Shown piece by piece: positions 44,431 to 53,400 of a stretch of DNA of 64,000 nucleotides. Location: NCBI RefSeq assembly GCF_041058985.1, contig NZ_JBEHZE010000001.1, positions 558,001-622,000 of the forward strand, given 5' to 3'. The notes beneath the pieces are model-generated. The model worked only from the letters and a program-made list of their open reading frames with translations, made no database searches and was not told the DNA's origin. The position numbers and the translations under genes are program-made. The DNA comes from Hyphococcus lacteus (GTDB lineage Bacteria; Pseudomonadota; Alphaproteobacteria; Caulobacterales; Parvularculaceae). The number at the start of each line of letters is the position of its first letter. Position 1 is the first letter of the stretch.

Positions 44431-45783
44431 CTATTTTTCTATGCTCGCCGGCACCATAAAGTATTCGACATTAGAAATATCGCCGTCGGTTTCCGTTGGC
44501 TCAATCTCTAAAATATTAGCAATTATCCCGTAAATCTCAACATTATCGAACGGCTCAGCGACTTTGCCGTCGACAAAACGCGGCCCTTTACCAATAAATG
44601 TTGCCAGCATTGAGGGCGCGTGCCGGTCATAGCCATGAACCCCACCGAGCGGAACCGCAGAATATTTTGCTGTCAGTCCTTCTCCGAACAAAAGCCAGCC
44701 CACATCAGCCACCACCACAAGATCACCGGTTCGGTCCGAATTATTTGCGTGCCAACGCGCGGGCAGGTTCTCTCGCCGGTAAACCGTAAAATGGTTCATC
44801 AAGGACGCTTCAGCGAGCGCATCATAGATCGCTTCTATATCGCCGCCGTCTTCAAAAATATGGATAAGCGGGCTGCGTCCTGCCCCATCAGGACCTTCAA
44901 ATTCCGGGATAAAGACATCATCAAAGGAAATGAACTGATCAAGGTTGATGACATTCGTACTGGGAACATTGGCCATACCGTGGTCGGAAACGACAATGTA
45001 ATTGGCCCGATCACCCAACCCTAGCTTTTCAACACCAGCGACAAGCGCACCGACTTGGGCGTCAACTTGTGCAATCGCTTTGCGCTCTTCTTCCGAACCA
45101 ACGCCATAAATATGAGCGGCCGTATCAACGGCATGGAAATAGATGGTCACAAATCGTGGACGTTCAGCAAGCGGTTTGGCAAGCCAAGACAGCACCTCCT
45201 CCGTACGCGCATCATAAGGCTTCATATGCTCATAGGGTAACCAATAGGTTGGGCGAACGCCGCGAATTTCCGCCTCGGACCCAAGCCAGAACATTGTACC
45301 TGTTTTTACACCTTGCTTCTCAGCCGTGACCCAAATCGGCTCGCCGCCCCACCATTCAGATAAAGAATGCTCCGAACGCGCCATAACCCGATCAAGGTGT
45401 CGGCTATAGGTCGAATTAGAAACTACACCCGTATTTTCAGAATACAGCCCAGTGGCCAATGAGTAAAAATTGACAAAAGTAACACTCGGCATTGCCGGGA
45501 CCATGCCCTTGGAACGCACCCCGCGCTCAGCCAGTGCTCGCAAATTCGGCGCATCATCAGGAAAGCGGTCAATCGCATCATTGCGCAAACCATCAAGGCC
45601 GATGAGGATCACATACTGATTGCTCGCCGCTTGCCCACCCGTTGCAATGGCGCGTTCTGTGGCTATCGCATCATTCGAGCTTTGCGTTGCGCTGTCCGTA
45701 GCTTGCGTGGCGCAAGACGCAAGAAAACCTGCAAAACACAGGAAAAAAAGGGTTGCTCGCAATCTGGGTGTAAATAAAGACAT
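44431..45783 (-). CDS. Lipoprotein ectonucleotide pyrophosphatase/phosphodiesterase (alkaline phosphatase superfamily)
   Basis: 450 residues from the ATG at 45783 (GGAG upstream). A lipoprotein signal ends at C24 (FAGFLASC). The NPP catalytic set is visible: metal Asp64 in LIGLDGLRNDAI, nucleophile Thr102 in MPSVTFVNFYS, GLYSENTGVVSN, then YFHAVDTAAHIYG, VVSDHGMANV and GVHGYDRHAPSM for the two zinc sites. NPPs hydrolyse nucleotide or phospholipid phosphodiesters. It is likely attached to the outer membrane or in the periplasm, scavenging phosphate or nucleotides. It follows nrdB on the same strand with about 60 bases between. Confidence 0.92.
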   Translation of the reverse strand: MSLFTPRLRATLFFLCFAGFLASCATQATDSATQSSNDAIATERAIATGGQAASNQYVILIGLDGLRNDAIDRFPDDAPNLRALAERGVRSKGMVPAMPSVTFVNFYSLATGLYSENTGVVSNSTYSRHLDRVMARSEHSLSEWWGGEPIWVTAEKQGVKTGTMFWLGSEAEIRGVRPTYWLPYEHMKPYDARTEEVLSWLAKPLAERPRFVTIYFHAVDTAAHIYGVGSEEERKAIAQVDAQVGALVAGVEKLGLGDRANYIVVSDHGMANVPSTNVINLDQFISFDDVFIPEFEGPDGAGRSPLIHIFEDGGDIEAIYDALAEASLMNHFTVYRRENLPARWHANNSDRTGDLVVVADVGWLLFGEGLTAKYSAVPLGGVHGYDRHAPSMLATFIGKGPRFVDGKVAEPFDNVEIYGIIANILEIEPTETDGDISNVEYFMVPASIEK

Positions 45784-45844
45784 GCTATCTCCGACTGTTC
45801 GAAGACCTTTTATCATCTAAACGTGACAGATTGGCAAAGCGAAA

Positions 45845-46891
45845 TCAGCTGTCCGCTTCCACGGTTTTCCGTTTTTGAATCATCTGATCAAAATTTGACC
45901 AAACCCCACTATCACCATGCCAGTCGCCGCGTGTTGCCGCTTTGGAATATTCCGTCGCCCGCGCTTCAAAGAAGTTTGCATGCTCGACGCCGTTCAGGAT
46001 CTCAGTGAGCCAAGGCAGAGGGTGCTTCTCGACACCATAAATCTTAGGCAAATCGAGCTGATCGAGACGCCAATCGGCGATATAGCGAATGTAGTTTTTG
46101 ATGTCCTGCGCGGTCATCCCTTCAACCGGACCCATTTCGAAGGCAAGGTCAATGAACTTGTCCTCAAGACCCACAACCGTTTTACAGCAATCAATAATAT
46201 CGTCTGCAACGGCTTTTGTGACACAACCCGTTTCACGAGCGAATGCGTGATAAAGTTTGACCATACCTTCGCAGTGAAGCGACTCGTCGCGGATCGACCA
46301 TGTGATGATCTGGCCCATCCCCTTCATTTTGTTGAAACGCGGGAAGTTCATCAACATCGCGAATGACGCAAACAGCTGAAGCCCCTCGGTGAATCCACCA
46401 AACATTGCAAGTGTGCGCGCAATATCTTCATTCGAATCGACGCCAAACTTCTGCATAAAGTCGTGCTTGTCGCGCATCGCTTCATATTCGAGAAAGGCCG
46501 AGAATTCGGAATCCGGCATGCCGATCGTTTCAAGCAAGAGCGCATACGCCGCAATATGGACTGTTTCCATATTCGAGAATGCCGACAACATCATCTTGAC
46601 TTCGGTCGGCTTAAACACGCGCGCATAGCGCTCCATGTAATTGTCATTCACCTCAATATCAGATTGGGTGAAAAAGCGAAAAATCTGCGTCAGCAGGTTT
46701 CGCTCCGAATCACTGAGTGTATTGGCCCAATCCTTACAGTCTTCCCCAAGAGGCACCTCTTCAGGCATCCAATGAACTTGCTGCTGACGCTTCCAAAACT
46801 CATAGGCCCAAGGATAGCGAAATGGCTTGTAAGCAAATGACGGTGTCATCAAGCCGGGCAGAGAGGAATTTGGGTTAGAATCATTGAGCAT
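45845..46891 (-). CDS. nrdB: Class Ia ribonucleotide reductase small subunit
   Basis: 348 residues from the ATG at 46891 (AGGA upstream; a longer TTG start at 46942 is possible, and a strong AAAGGAGG lies before that one). Iron ligands and radical tyrosine fit class Ia: Asp78 (TQSDIEVNDNY), Glu109-x-x-His112-x-x-x-Tyr116 (METVHIAAYA), then FTEGLQLFASF and RDESLHCEG. It generates the tyrosyl radical used by NrdA to reduce ribonucleotides. nrdA is not adjacent. A consensus DnaA box lies upstream. Confidence 0.95.
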   Translation of the reverse strand: MLNDSNPNSSLPGLMTPSFAYKPFRYPWAYEFWKRQQQVHWMPEEVPLGEDCKDWANTLSDSERNLLTQIFRFFTQSDIEVNDNYMERYARVFKPTEVKMMLSAFSNMETVHIAAYALLLETIGMPDSEFSAFLEYEAMRDKHDFMQKFGVDSNEDIARTLAMFGGFTEGLQLFASFAMLMNFPRFNKMKGMGQIITWSIRDESLHCEGMVKLYHAFARETGCVTKAVADDIIDCCKTVVGLEDKFIDLAFEMGPVEGMTAQDIKNYIRYIADWRLDQLDLPKIYGVEKHPLPWLTEILNGVEHANFFEARATEYSKAATRGDWHGDSGVWSNFDQMIQKRKTVEADS

Positions 46892-47014
46892 TTTGGAAAT
46901 CCTGGGATCAGTTTTATCGGGATACGCCGATGGGCAATCCAATACCCTATTTTGTGCCTCCTTTCGAACTCACACGCAAGATATCGCGGTCGATCAGATG
47001 AAAACAGTTTTCCC

Positions 47015-47023
47015 TGTGGATAA
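47015..47023 (-). promoter_or_regulatory. Consensus DnaA box upstream of nrdB
   Basis: TTATCCACA on the minus strand is a perfect DnaA box, about 125 bases upstream of the nrdB start in the nrdB/rfbC spacer. In E. coli DnaA controls nrdAB through such boxes. Only one copy is seen in this spacer. Confidence 0.6.
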
Positions 47024-47150
47024 TTTCCGGATGGCACTACGTCCGAAAATTTGTTGGTCCTAACGAGAAAATTCTCACAATCCCGCACAAAACTTGCATT
47101 GCGCGCACCCCTGCGCTTGATGTGCCAAAAACCACTTGAAGGAAAACCCC

Positions 47151-47702
47151 ATGGACGTAACTGCCCTTGCCATCCCCGACGTCAAACTGATCACGCCAAG
47201 ACGTTTTTCTGATGACCGAGGTTTCTTCAGTGAGACTTACAATGCAAAGGCTTTTAAATCAGCGGGCATTGACTGTGATTTCATTCAAGACAACCATTCA
47301 TTTTCAGCCCGAAAAGGCACGGTTCGCGGCCTCCACTACCAGTCTCCGCCATTCGCTCAAAGCAAGCTTGTTCGCGTTCTTCGCGGGTCAATCATCGACG
47401 TTGCTGTGGATGCCAGAAAAAATTCGTCTACTTTTGGCCAATGGGTGAAAACAGAATTAAGCGCAAAAACCGGCACCCAAATCTTTATCCCTCAGGGTTT
47501 CCTCCACGGCTTTGTCACGCTCGAGCCAGACACCGAAGTCGCTTACAAAGTTGACGCGTTTTACGACGGCGCAAGCGACGGATCAGTAAAATGGGACGAC
47601 ACCGACCTCGGGATTGAGTGGGGCCTGTCGGGCGCGGAGGCTTCTCTTTCGGAGAAAGACGCAAAAGCACCGAAATGGGCGGATTTCGCGTCCCCTTTCT
47701 AA
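47151..47702 (+). CDS. rfbC: dTDP-4-dehydrorhamnose 3,5-epimerase
   Basis: 183 residues from the ATG at 47151 with AAGGA nine bases upstream. The sequence RFSDDRGFFSETYN, QDNHSFSARKGTVRGLHYQ (catalytic His region) and FIPQGFLHGFVTLEPDTEVAYKVDAFY are the standard RmlC motifs. It is the third enzyme of dTDP-L-rhamnose synthesis. rmlA, rmlB and rmlD are not in the window. It points to rhamnose in a surface glycan, possibly linked to the locus that begins at about 50 kb. Confidence 0.95.
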   Translation: MDVTALAIPDVKLITPRRFSDDRGFFSETYNAKAFKSAGIDCDFIQDNHSFSARKGTVRGLHYQSPPFAQSKLVRVLRGSIIDVAVDARKNSSTFGQWVKTELSAKTGTQIFIPQGFLHGFVTLEPDTEVAYKVDAFYDGASDGSVKWDDTDLGIEWGLSGAEASLSEKDAKAPKWADFASPF

Positions 47703-47813
47703 TCAGCGCATCGCTTTTTCCACGCGCTAAGCATTTACCATTTCCTTGGCCTCCCGCAGTATAACTGACGGGCGTTGGAGAATTTGTGACCATTTAAATG
47801 TGCGGTTGTCGCT

Positions 47814-50159
47814 ATGCCCTTGTTTTATAAAAATTATTCCGTCACCTTGCTGGCCTTTGCAGCGATGGGCCTAGTCGGCTGCGGTGGTGGAGGTGGCGGC
47901 GGACAAACCCCATTCACACCCACGCCTGCCCCTGCGCCAACGCCGGCACCAACCCCAGCGCCAACCAATTTCGATACGGCGGAATATAACCGACAACCCA
48001 GCCTCGCGCAGATATCAGCGTTGGAGGCATATGAAGCGGGTGCGACGGGACGCAATGTGGTCGTAACCGTCATTGATTCGGGAATTGATGTTGATAACCC
48101 TGAATTCGAGGGCCGCATCCACGCGCAAAGCGCCGATTTAGTGATTTCTAGTGTCGTCGGCGGCGCAGATGCCCGTGATGGCGGCCCAGAGCTACAAGAT
48201 AGCGACGATCACGGGACACCCGTCGCTGGAATAATAGCGGCCAACAAAAACGACTCCGGTGTGCACGGGGTCGCGCCTTATGCGACACTGCTGATTTACC
48301 GTGCGGACGACGATGGTGATGAAGATATATTATACGGCAATGCCATCCAAGAAGGTGTCAACAGATCCGTTAGTCTTGGTGCTGATGTAATCAATATGTC
48401 ATTTGGCTCAGATGAAGCGGGCGCGCGAAGCGACTTTCGCCAATACCTGACGAGCGCCAAGAACGCAGACATCGTAACCGTTTTAGCTGCCGGAAATGAC
48501 GGAGACGCGACACCAGATTTGTCTGCCTTGGGCGCTCTTGATGTTCCCGGTGCTCCCGCCGCCATCGTTGCGGGAGCCGTTGGACGATTCAATACCATTT
48601 CGACGTTCTCCAATCGCGCAGGCGATGCAGCTGAAATTTATTTGGTCGCACCAGGAGAGTCTATCCGTGGCGTGACCATTTCGGGATCAACACCCGGTCA
48701 GACACGGTCATTCTCTGGCACCAGCGCCGCAACACCACATATCTCAGGTGCTGCCGCATTATTACGTTCACTATGGCCAGATCTTACCGCCACAGAAGTG
48801 GTCGATATTCTATTGACCAGCGCTACCGATCTCGGCGCGCCCGGCACCGATCCGATATATGGTCGTGGACTATTGAATATCGGAGCCGCAACACAACCCA
48901 TTGGCGGCGTCACAACCTCCAGCGTCGAGGGCGACAGCATTGATGCAAATACTCTTGGGGGTGATCTCTCCGATGCCTATGGTACAGGCTTCGCAGGTCT
49001 GAGTGAGATTGTTGTTTTTGATGCCTATAATCGCGACTTCCAAAAATCTCTCGGCACAACGATAAGTCAAACTCCACCCACGGGGTTTAACATCGAAAGT
49101 AGCTTTAGTCCGTTTAACGATCATCAATTTGCATCGAAACGACTCAATGGTCGTGTGGCAATGCATTTTCAAATGACGACACGGGACGAGAGTAATCAAT
49201 CGCTTTCAAACACTCAAATTTCGCTGGCGCACAAAGGGAACGCGCAAAAAAGACTGATACACCAGAAACTATCGGTCGCTACTCAGGCAGGAATATCAGA
49301 AAATATTTCATTGTTTGTGGCGCAAGGCTTTTCCGGCCACGCCGTAGATCGCATGACGCTCTCAACCCGGCAAACTCCCTTCCTAAGCCGCGACACTTTC
49401 ACCGACTCGTTTCTTCCTAAATCCGACAATGCCGTCACTGCACAAATGCGGTTCAAACTCTCTAGGAACTTCTCGCTAGATCTCACAACGAGCACGGGCG
49501 ATAATGATCGTTATCCAGACACAAAATCTTTATTTAGCACATTGGACAACACGCCCGCGGTCACTGTTTCTGTCGCGCGCGCAGGCCTAAGCTTTGATCG
49601 CCAAAACGCGACACTCCGAATAGAACAGGGCTTGCGACATGAACAAGGCGCAGTTCTTGGAGCAGAATTTGCCGACAGCAATCAGGCCACAACAGTTTAT
49701 TCCGCCTTTGAAGGAATTTGGCGCCCCGCGCGGCTATGGCAGTTACAGGGCAGACTGTCTGTTGGGCTTACCCAATCCGATGCGAGCCTGTTCAGGCAGT
49801 TCAGCGATGACCGTTTGTCACTCGTCACAACTCAGGCATCATTTGCCATCAAACGCCAAAAACTGTTCGGTGACCATGATAGTTTGTGGCTAGGCGTAAG
49901 TCAGCCAATGCAGATCGAGCGTGGCGGCATTGAAATGCTGTTGCCAACCGATTTTGACCAATCAACACGCAGTCTTAGTTTTACGCCGACCGAAGTATCG
50001 CTTGCGGCCGCAAAGCGCCGTCTTGATATTGAGGCGAGCTATCGTTTGTTGTCAGCCAAATACGGCGCAATCGACCTAAACGTAATTCATCAAACGTTTG
50101 GGGATTTCGATATGTCGTCGCAAACAACAGTACTGGTTCGCAGCAAATTTTCATTCTAA
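47814..50159 (+). CDS. S8 subtilisin-like lipoprotein with probable C-terminal beta-barrel (NalP-like)
   Basis: 781 residues. A lipoprotein signal ends at Cys23 (GLVGC), followed by a poly-Gly run and a PTPAPA-rich linker (31-52). The S8 triad is complete: Asp88 (VTVIDSGIDVD), His133 (DDHGTPVAGII) and Ser304 (FSGTSAATPHISG). From about residue 430 on the sequence has alternating hydrophobic residues typical of beta-strands, and it ends in a phenylalanine (VRSKFSF), as in outer membrane barrels. This matches a lipoprotein autotransporter like NalP, though the barrel part is a prediction by eye. It would sit at the cell surface and process exported proteins. Ends 7 bases from the convergent GtrA gene. 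Confidence 0.85.
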   Translation: MPLFYKNYSVTLLAFAAMGLVGCGGGGGGGQTPFTPTPAPAPTPAPTPAPTNFDTAEYNRQPSLAQISALEAYEAGATGRNVVVTVIDSGIDVDNPEFEGRIHAQSADLVISSVVGGADARDGGPELQDSDDHGTPVAGIIAANKNDSGVHGVAPYATLLIYRADDDGDEDILYGNAIQEGVNRSVSLGADVINMSFGSDEAGARSDFRQYLTSAKNADIVTVLAAGNDGDATPDLSALGALDVPGAPAAIVAGAVGRFNTISTFSNRAGDAAEIYLVAPGESIRGVTISGSTPGQTRSFSGTSAATPHISGAAALLRSLWPDLTATEVVDILLTSATDLGAPGTDPIYGRGLLNIGAATQPIGGVTTSSVEGDSIDANTLGGDLSDAYGTGFAGLSEIVVFDAYNRDFQKSLGTTISQTPPTGFNIESSFSPFNDHQFASKRLNGRVAMHFQMTTRDESNQSLSNTQISLAHKGNAQKRLIHQKLSVATQAGISENISLFVAQGFSGHAVDRMTLSTRQTPFLSRDTFTDSFLPKSDNAVTAQMRFKLSRNFSLDLTTSTGDNDRYPDTKSLFSTLDNTPAVTVSVARAGLSFDRQNATLRIEQGLRHEQGAVLGAEFADSNQATTVYSAFEGIWRPARLWQLQGRLSVGLTQSDASLFRQFSDDRLSLVTTQASFAIKRQKLFGDHDSLWLGVSQPMQIERGGIEMLLPTDFDQSTRSLSFTPTEVSLAAAKRRLDIEASYRLLSAKYGAIDLNVIHQTFGDFDMSSQTTVLVRSKFSF

Positions 50160-50166
50160 GGGCGGA

Positions 50167-50553
50167 TTAGAAAACCCAAAAGCGATTGATAATATAACTC
50201 ATAATCGGCACCATCATCGCCGCCAAAACAAGTTTTATCTGCGGTGCCAATTCGGCCCCATCTAACAAAAATAACAACCCCGCACTTGCGGCATAGCCAG
50301 ACATTGCGGTGATTAAAAAACGCGGAATCACCTCCCGCATTACTTTATTGCTTTGAAATGTAAAATAGTAATGCCCCAGAAACGAAAATCCTAGCGCAAC
50401 ACTAAACGCTAAAAGATTTGCGACCTGAATAGAAAATAGAAAAAAACTGGCACTCGAAATACTGGTAATTAAATGGATCATTGTCGCGAGTGCACCGACA
50501 ATAGAAAACCGCCCTATGCGGAATATTTCAGAAATGAACGAATCCAGTTTCAT
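50167..50553 (-). CDS. GtrA-family membrane protein
   Basis: 128 residues with four helices: FSIVGALATMIHLITSISSA, ANLLAFSVALGFSFLGHYYF, FLITAMSGYAASAGLLFLL and IKLVLAAMMVPIMSYIINR. The ending SYIINRFWVF is typical of GtrA. GtrA proteins are proposed flippases or partners for polyprenyl-linked sugars made by GtrB-like glycosyltransferases. It overlaps the methyltransferase gene by four bases (ATGA), and a GtrB-like GT2 gene lies upstream on the same strand. Confidence 0.9.
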   Translation of the reverse strand: MKLDSFISEIFRIGRFSIVGALATMIHLITSISSASFFLFSIQVANLLAFSVALGFSFLGHYYFTFQSNKVMREVIPRFLITAMSGYAASAGLLFLLDGAELAPQIKLVLAAMMVPIMSYIINRFWVF

Positions 50554-51248
50554 CGGCTACACAAACATACAACAGACAGACCAGCAATTTTATTTGCCCG
50601 CATAACATAACATTCAACCGCGCATATTCCCGCTAAAATCGAATTGACCACTTTACCATGTGGCCGCAAATCCGACCCTTGACGTCCAGTAATACGATTG
50701 AGTAGCCGCACCATCATCGCAATGGGAAACACACCACCATAGAAATAATGAATAGATTGAACATGCGCGCCGGCACCCACAACCGTCTCAGTCAAAGATT
50801 GGATTGTGTACCTTCGGCGGTGCTCCAAATACTCGTCATGCGGGCTCCACAAAAATTGAAATGCTGGAACAGTAATAAACGCGCCCGTACCCGTTGGGGT
50901 TTTATCCAAATATGATTTCAAAAGCGCAACATCATCATCGACATGCTCAAGAACGTCCATCATCAAAATCATATCGGCGTCTGATTGATCGATAGCTTTC
51001 TTAAAGCATAGCTCCTTGCCGTTGATTTCAGTCTGACTGTCTTTCGGATATCCTATGTCAACGCAGGTTGACCTGCTCGCCACATCATTTTTAAGCAACC
51101 ATCGACTAAACCAGCCTGACCCAGCGCCAACATCCAAAAGTTTGTAAGACCGACCGCGCAAATGCGCCGCCATCATTTCAGCCTTGGATGTATAATACCA
51201 ATGGCTATCGATGGCTTCGCCAAGGATTTCTTCTTCTTTTAAATCCAT
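50550..51248 (-). CDS. Class I SAM-dependent methyltransferase
   Basis: 232 residues. SAM motif I is YKLLDVGAGSGWFSRWLL, and motif IV is ADMILMMDVLEHVDDDVALL. The C-terminal part has YLEHRRRYTIQSLTETV, typical of glycan- or lipid-associated methyltransferases next to GtrA and GtrB genes. Likely modifies a sugar or lipid carrier in surface glycan synthesis; the substrate is not known. Good site (AGGAATGGAAG) before the ATG. Confidence 0.88.
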   Translation of the reverse strand: MDLKEEEILGEAIDSHWYYTSKAEMMAAHLRGRSYKLLDVGAGSGWFSRWLLKNDVASRSTCVDIGYPKDSQTEINGKELCFKKAIDQSDADMILMMDVLEHVDDDVALLKSYLDKTPTGTGAFITVPAFQFLWSPHDEYLEHRRRYTIQSLTETVVGAGAHVQSIHYFYGGVFPIAMMVRLLNRITGRQGSDLRPHGKVVNSILAGICAVECYVMRANKIAGLSVVCLCSR

Positions 51249-51599
51249 CTTCCATTCCTAATCGCGGAGAGTAATGTCGCTGCATTCTAGAGTTATCTTT
51301 TATTTCAATAGCTTGCTTAGGAAAAGACCTTCACGGACCAGCACACCGGAAGTTTCTAAGCATTGTTGCAGGATCTCGCTAGATGCGCAGCGCCATCAGA
51401 TCAAGTCGTTTACAAAAATCCGGGGCTGAGTCCACACATCTGTACACAGATATATACGTCTGCTTGAGCAGTATTCGGCAACCCGCTCCAACGAGAAAAA
51501 ATCAACGATTTTGTTGGCAAGAAAAACCTATGCTCCATCACCAAACGTCCATCACAGAGGGCGAAAGACAAATCAGTTCAATTTCATGACCTAACGCAA
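51249..51599. other. 351-base spacer without a recognisable gene
   Basis: A-T rich and open in several frames only for short runs. A 68-codon plus-strand frame (51383-51589) has no good ribosome site or recognisable product. A weak hairpin ATCTG-TACA-CAGAT is visible near 51440. It separates a GT2 gene from the methyltransferase gene on the same strand and may hold the promoter for the methyltransferase/GtrA pair. Nothing else is supported. Confidence 0.5.
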
Positions 51600-52571
51600 C
51601 TATATCGGTTTTGGCTTTTCGTGATTTAATTCGACACCAATTGTCTCGCGAACCAGATATAGGGGGCGTCGTTTCACTTCGACAAAAACACGGCCAACAT
51701 ATTCCCCCAGGATCCCAAGCCCTAGCATGTTAAGACCACTGAAGAATAAAATAACAACAATGGTCGAGGCGTATCCCGGAACATCAATTCCCAAAAAACT
51801 GGTCCGCACAATAATAAACAGCGCATATGCGGGCGCGATAACTGAGATTGCAAACCCCATATAGGTCCAAATTCTAAGCGGGAGCGTGGTGAAAGAGAAA
51901 ATCCCTTCGAGGGCAAAATTCCAGAGCTTCCAAAACTTCCATTTTGTTGTTCCTGCTACGCGTTCAGGGCGAGAATAGGTAACTTCGGCCTGTTTAAAGC
52001 CTAGCCACGCAAATATCCCTTTCATAAACCGCGTCCGCTCGGGCAACGCCTTCAATGCATCGATTACCTTCCGATCCATCAATCGAAAATCGCCTGCATT
52101 GTTAGGGATGCCCGTATCGCTGAGTCGCCCGGCAACCCGATAGAACAAATTCGCCGAAGTTCGTTTAAACCATCCATCGGTACCGCGATCAGTCCGGACC
52201 GCAATCACCATATCGGCACCATCACGCCATTTCTCAACCATCTCGTTAATTAACTCAGGCGGGTCTTGAAGGTCGGCGTCTATTGGCACCACCGCATCAC
52301 CAGTGGCAAAGTCTAGCCCAGCCGTTAGCGCTATTTCTTTCCCAAAATTGCGGCTGAGGTCGATAATCTTAATGGCTGGATCGGCACCACGCGCAGCAAT
52401 AAGCTTTGGCAGTGTCATATCGGTGCTGCCATCATTCACACAAATAATTTCATAAGAAGTCGTTAGTGAACGGAGAACCTTGGTAATTGCTTCAAAAAAA
52501 ACCTCGACAACCTCTTCTTCGTTGTACATCGGCACAACGACACTGATCATCGGATTTGTCGCCATTGTCAT
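51600..52571 (-). CDS. GT2 glycosyltransferase, GtrB/polyprenyl-phosphate sugar synthase type
   Basis: 323 residues. The GT-A part has SVVVPMYNEEEVVEVFFEAI, DGSTD, IDLSRNFGKEIALTAGLDFATGDAVVPIDADLQDPPELI (metal-binding DAD) and a conserved RFMKGIFAWLGFKQAEV loop. Two C-terminal membrane helices follow (about 235-300). This is the layout of GtrB, ArnC or DPM1-type enzymes that transfer a sugar to polyprenyl phosphate. It forms a likely pair with the GtrA protein downstream. Two ATG codons (52571, 52565) are possible starts. Confidence 0.93.
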   Translation of the reverse strand: MTMATNPMISVVVPMYNEEEVVEVFFEAITKVLRSLTTSYEIICVNDGSTDMTLPKLIAARGADPAIKIIDLSRNFGKEIALTAGLDFATGDAVVPIDADLQDPPELINEMVEKWRDGADMVIAVRTDRGTDGWFKRTSANLFYRVAGRLSDTGIPNNAGDFRLMDRKVIDALKALPERTRFMKGIFAWLGFKQAEVTYSRPERVAGTTKWKFWKLWNFALEGIFSFTTLPLRIWTYMGFAISVIAPAYALFIIVRTSFLGIDVPGYASTIVVILFFSGLNMLGLGILGEYVGRVFVEVKRRPLYLVRETIGVELNHEKPKPI

Positions 52572-52644
52572 TTCATTCTCTTCTTAAGACGTGTCGGGCT
52601 GGCTTGCTGGATTTGCCACTAAGCTCTACTTTTTGCGCTAAGCT

Positions 52645-53391
52645 CTATTGAGGTACACCCTTATGGTAAGCTAACGCCTCGTTGATTTCACCAAAGAACA
52701 CCGGCTTTCCTTGATGTAACACCATGCCTTTGTTGCACATTCGGGCCATCAAAGCATCATTATGACTTGCGAACGCAAAAATGCCGGTTTTATCAATCAA
52801 CCCAGTCAGGCGTTCTCGCGCTTTTTTCTGAAAGTAATCATCCCCCGCCGACAACCACTCATCCAAAATTAAAATCTCGGGGCTGAACGCGGTCGCAATT
52901 GAAAATGCAAGGCGCAGTCTCATTCCTGCTGAATAAGACCGAATAGGCAGGTCGAGATAATCCCCCAGCTCTGAAAACGCTGCGATATCATCAAATCTGG
53001 AATCAATCTCTTCCTCAGTCAGCCCCATAAAACGGGCACGACTGCGGATATTTTCATAGCCAGTAGAATAAGAGTCCAACCCCAACTGAATCGACATTAG
53101 CGCAGAAATACGCCCCTCAACCCTGATACGGCCAGACGTCGGCGGCAAAATGCCGGAAAGAACTCGCAACAATGTGGACTTGCCTGCACCATTATGTCCG
53201 ATCAACCCAAGACGGTCACCATTCACAAGAGAAAAACTGATGTCATCAAGCGCCGTCACGCCGATGCGGCCATGCCTCTTGCCAATTACGCCCCCCATGG
53301 CTAACGACCGCATCGCACCAACAAGACCGGCCGATTTTGCTTGTGGGATCAGATAGTGCACACCAACATTGTTGAGTTCGATAGACGCCAT
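52645..53391 (-). CDS. ABC-2 polysaccharide exporter ATPase (Wzt/KpsT-like, no C-terminal sugar-binding domain)
   Basis: 248 residues from the ATG at 53391. Walker A GHNGAGKST (65-73), the degenerate signature YSAGMRLRLAFSIA typical of the KpsT/Wzt/TagH branch, Walker B EILILDEWLSAGD and the switch FASHNDALM are present. The protein stops after the ATPase domain, so it lacks the C-terminal domain with which O9a-type Wzt reads the glycan end. It starts 9 bases after the permease stop. Energises export of a lipid-linked polysaccharide across the inner membrane. Confidence 0.93.
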   Translation of the reverse strand: MASIELNNVGVHYLIPQAKSAGLVGAMRSLAMGGVIGKRHGRIGVTALDDISFSLVNGDRLGLIGHNGAGKSTLLRVLSGILPPTSGRIRVEGRISALMSIQLGLDSYSTGYENIRSRARFMGLTEEEIDSRFDDIAAFSELGDYLDLPIRSYSAGMRLRLAFSIATAFSPEILILDEWLSAGDDYFQKKARERLTGLIDKTGIFAFASHNDALMARMCNKGMVLHQGKPVFFGEINEALAYHKGVPQ

Positions 53392-53400
53392 AATGCGCAA

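Noticed and set aside
46892..47010. NrdR box search upstream of nrdB
   Set aside because: The stretch around the CACAAAATAG sequence has one half-site at best and no second box at the usual spacing, so no NrdR site is called.
47884..48000. PTPA/CAACGCC repeats at the start of the subtilase gene as a DNA repeat array
   Set aside because: They encode a proline-rich linker after the lipid anchor. The repeat is a coding low-complexity run, not a CRISPR or satellite.
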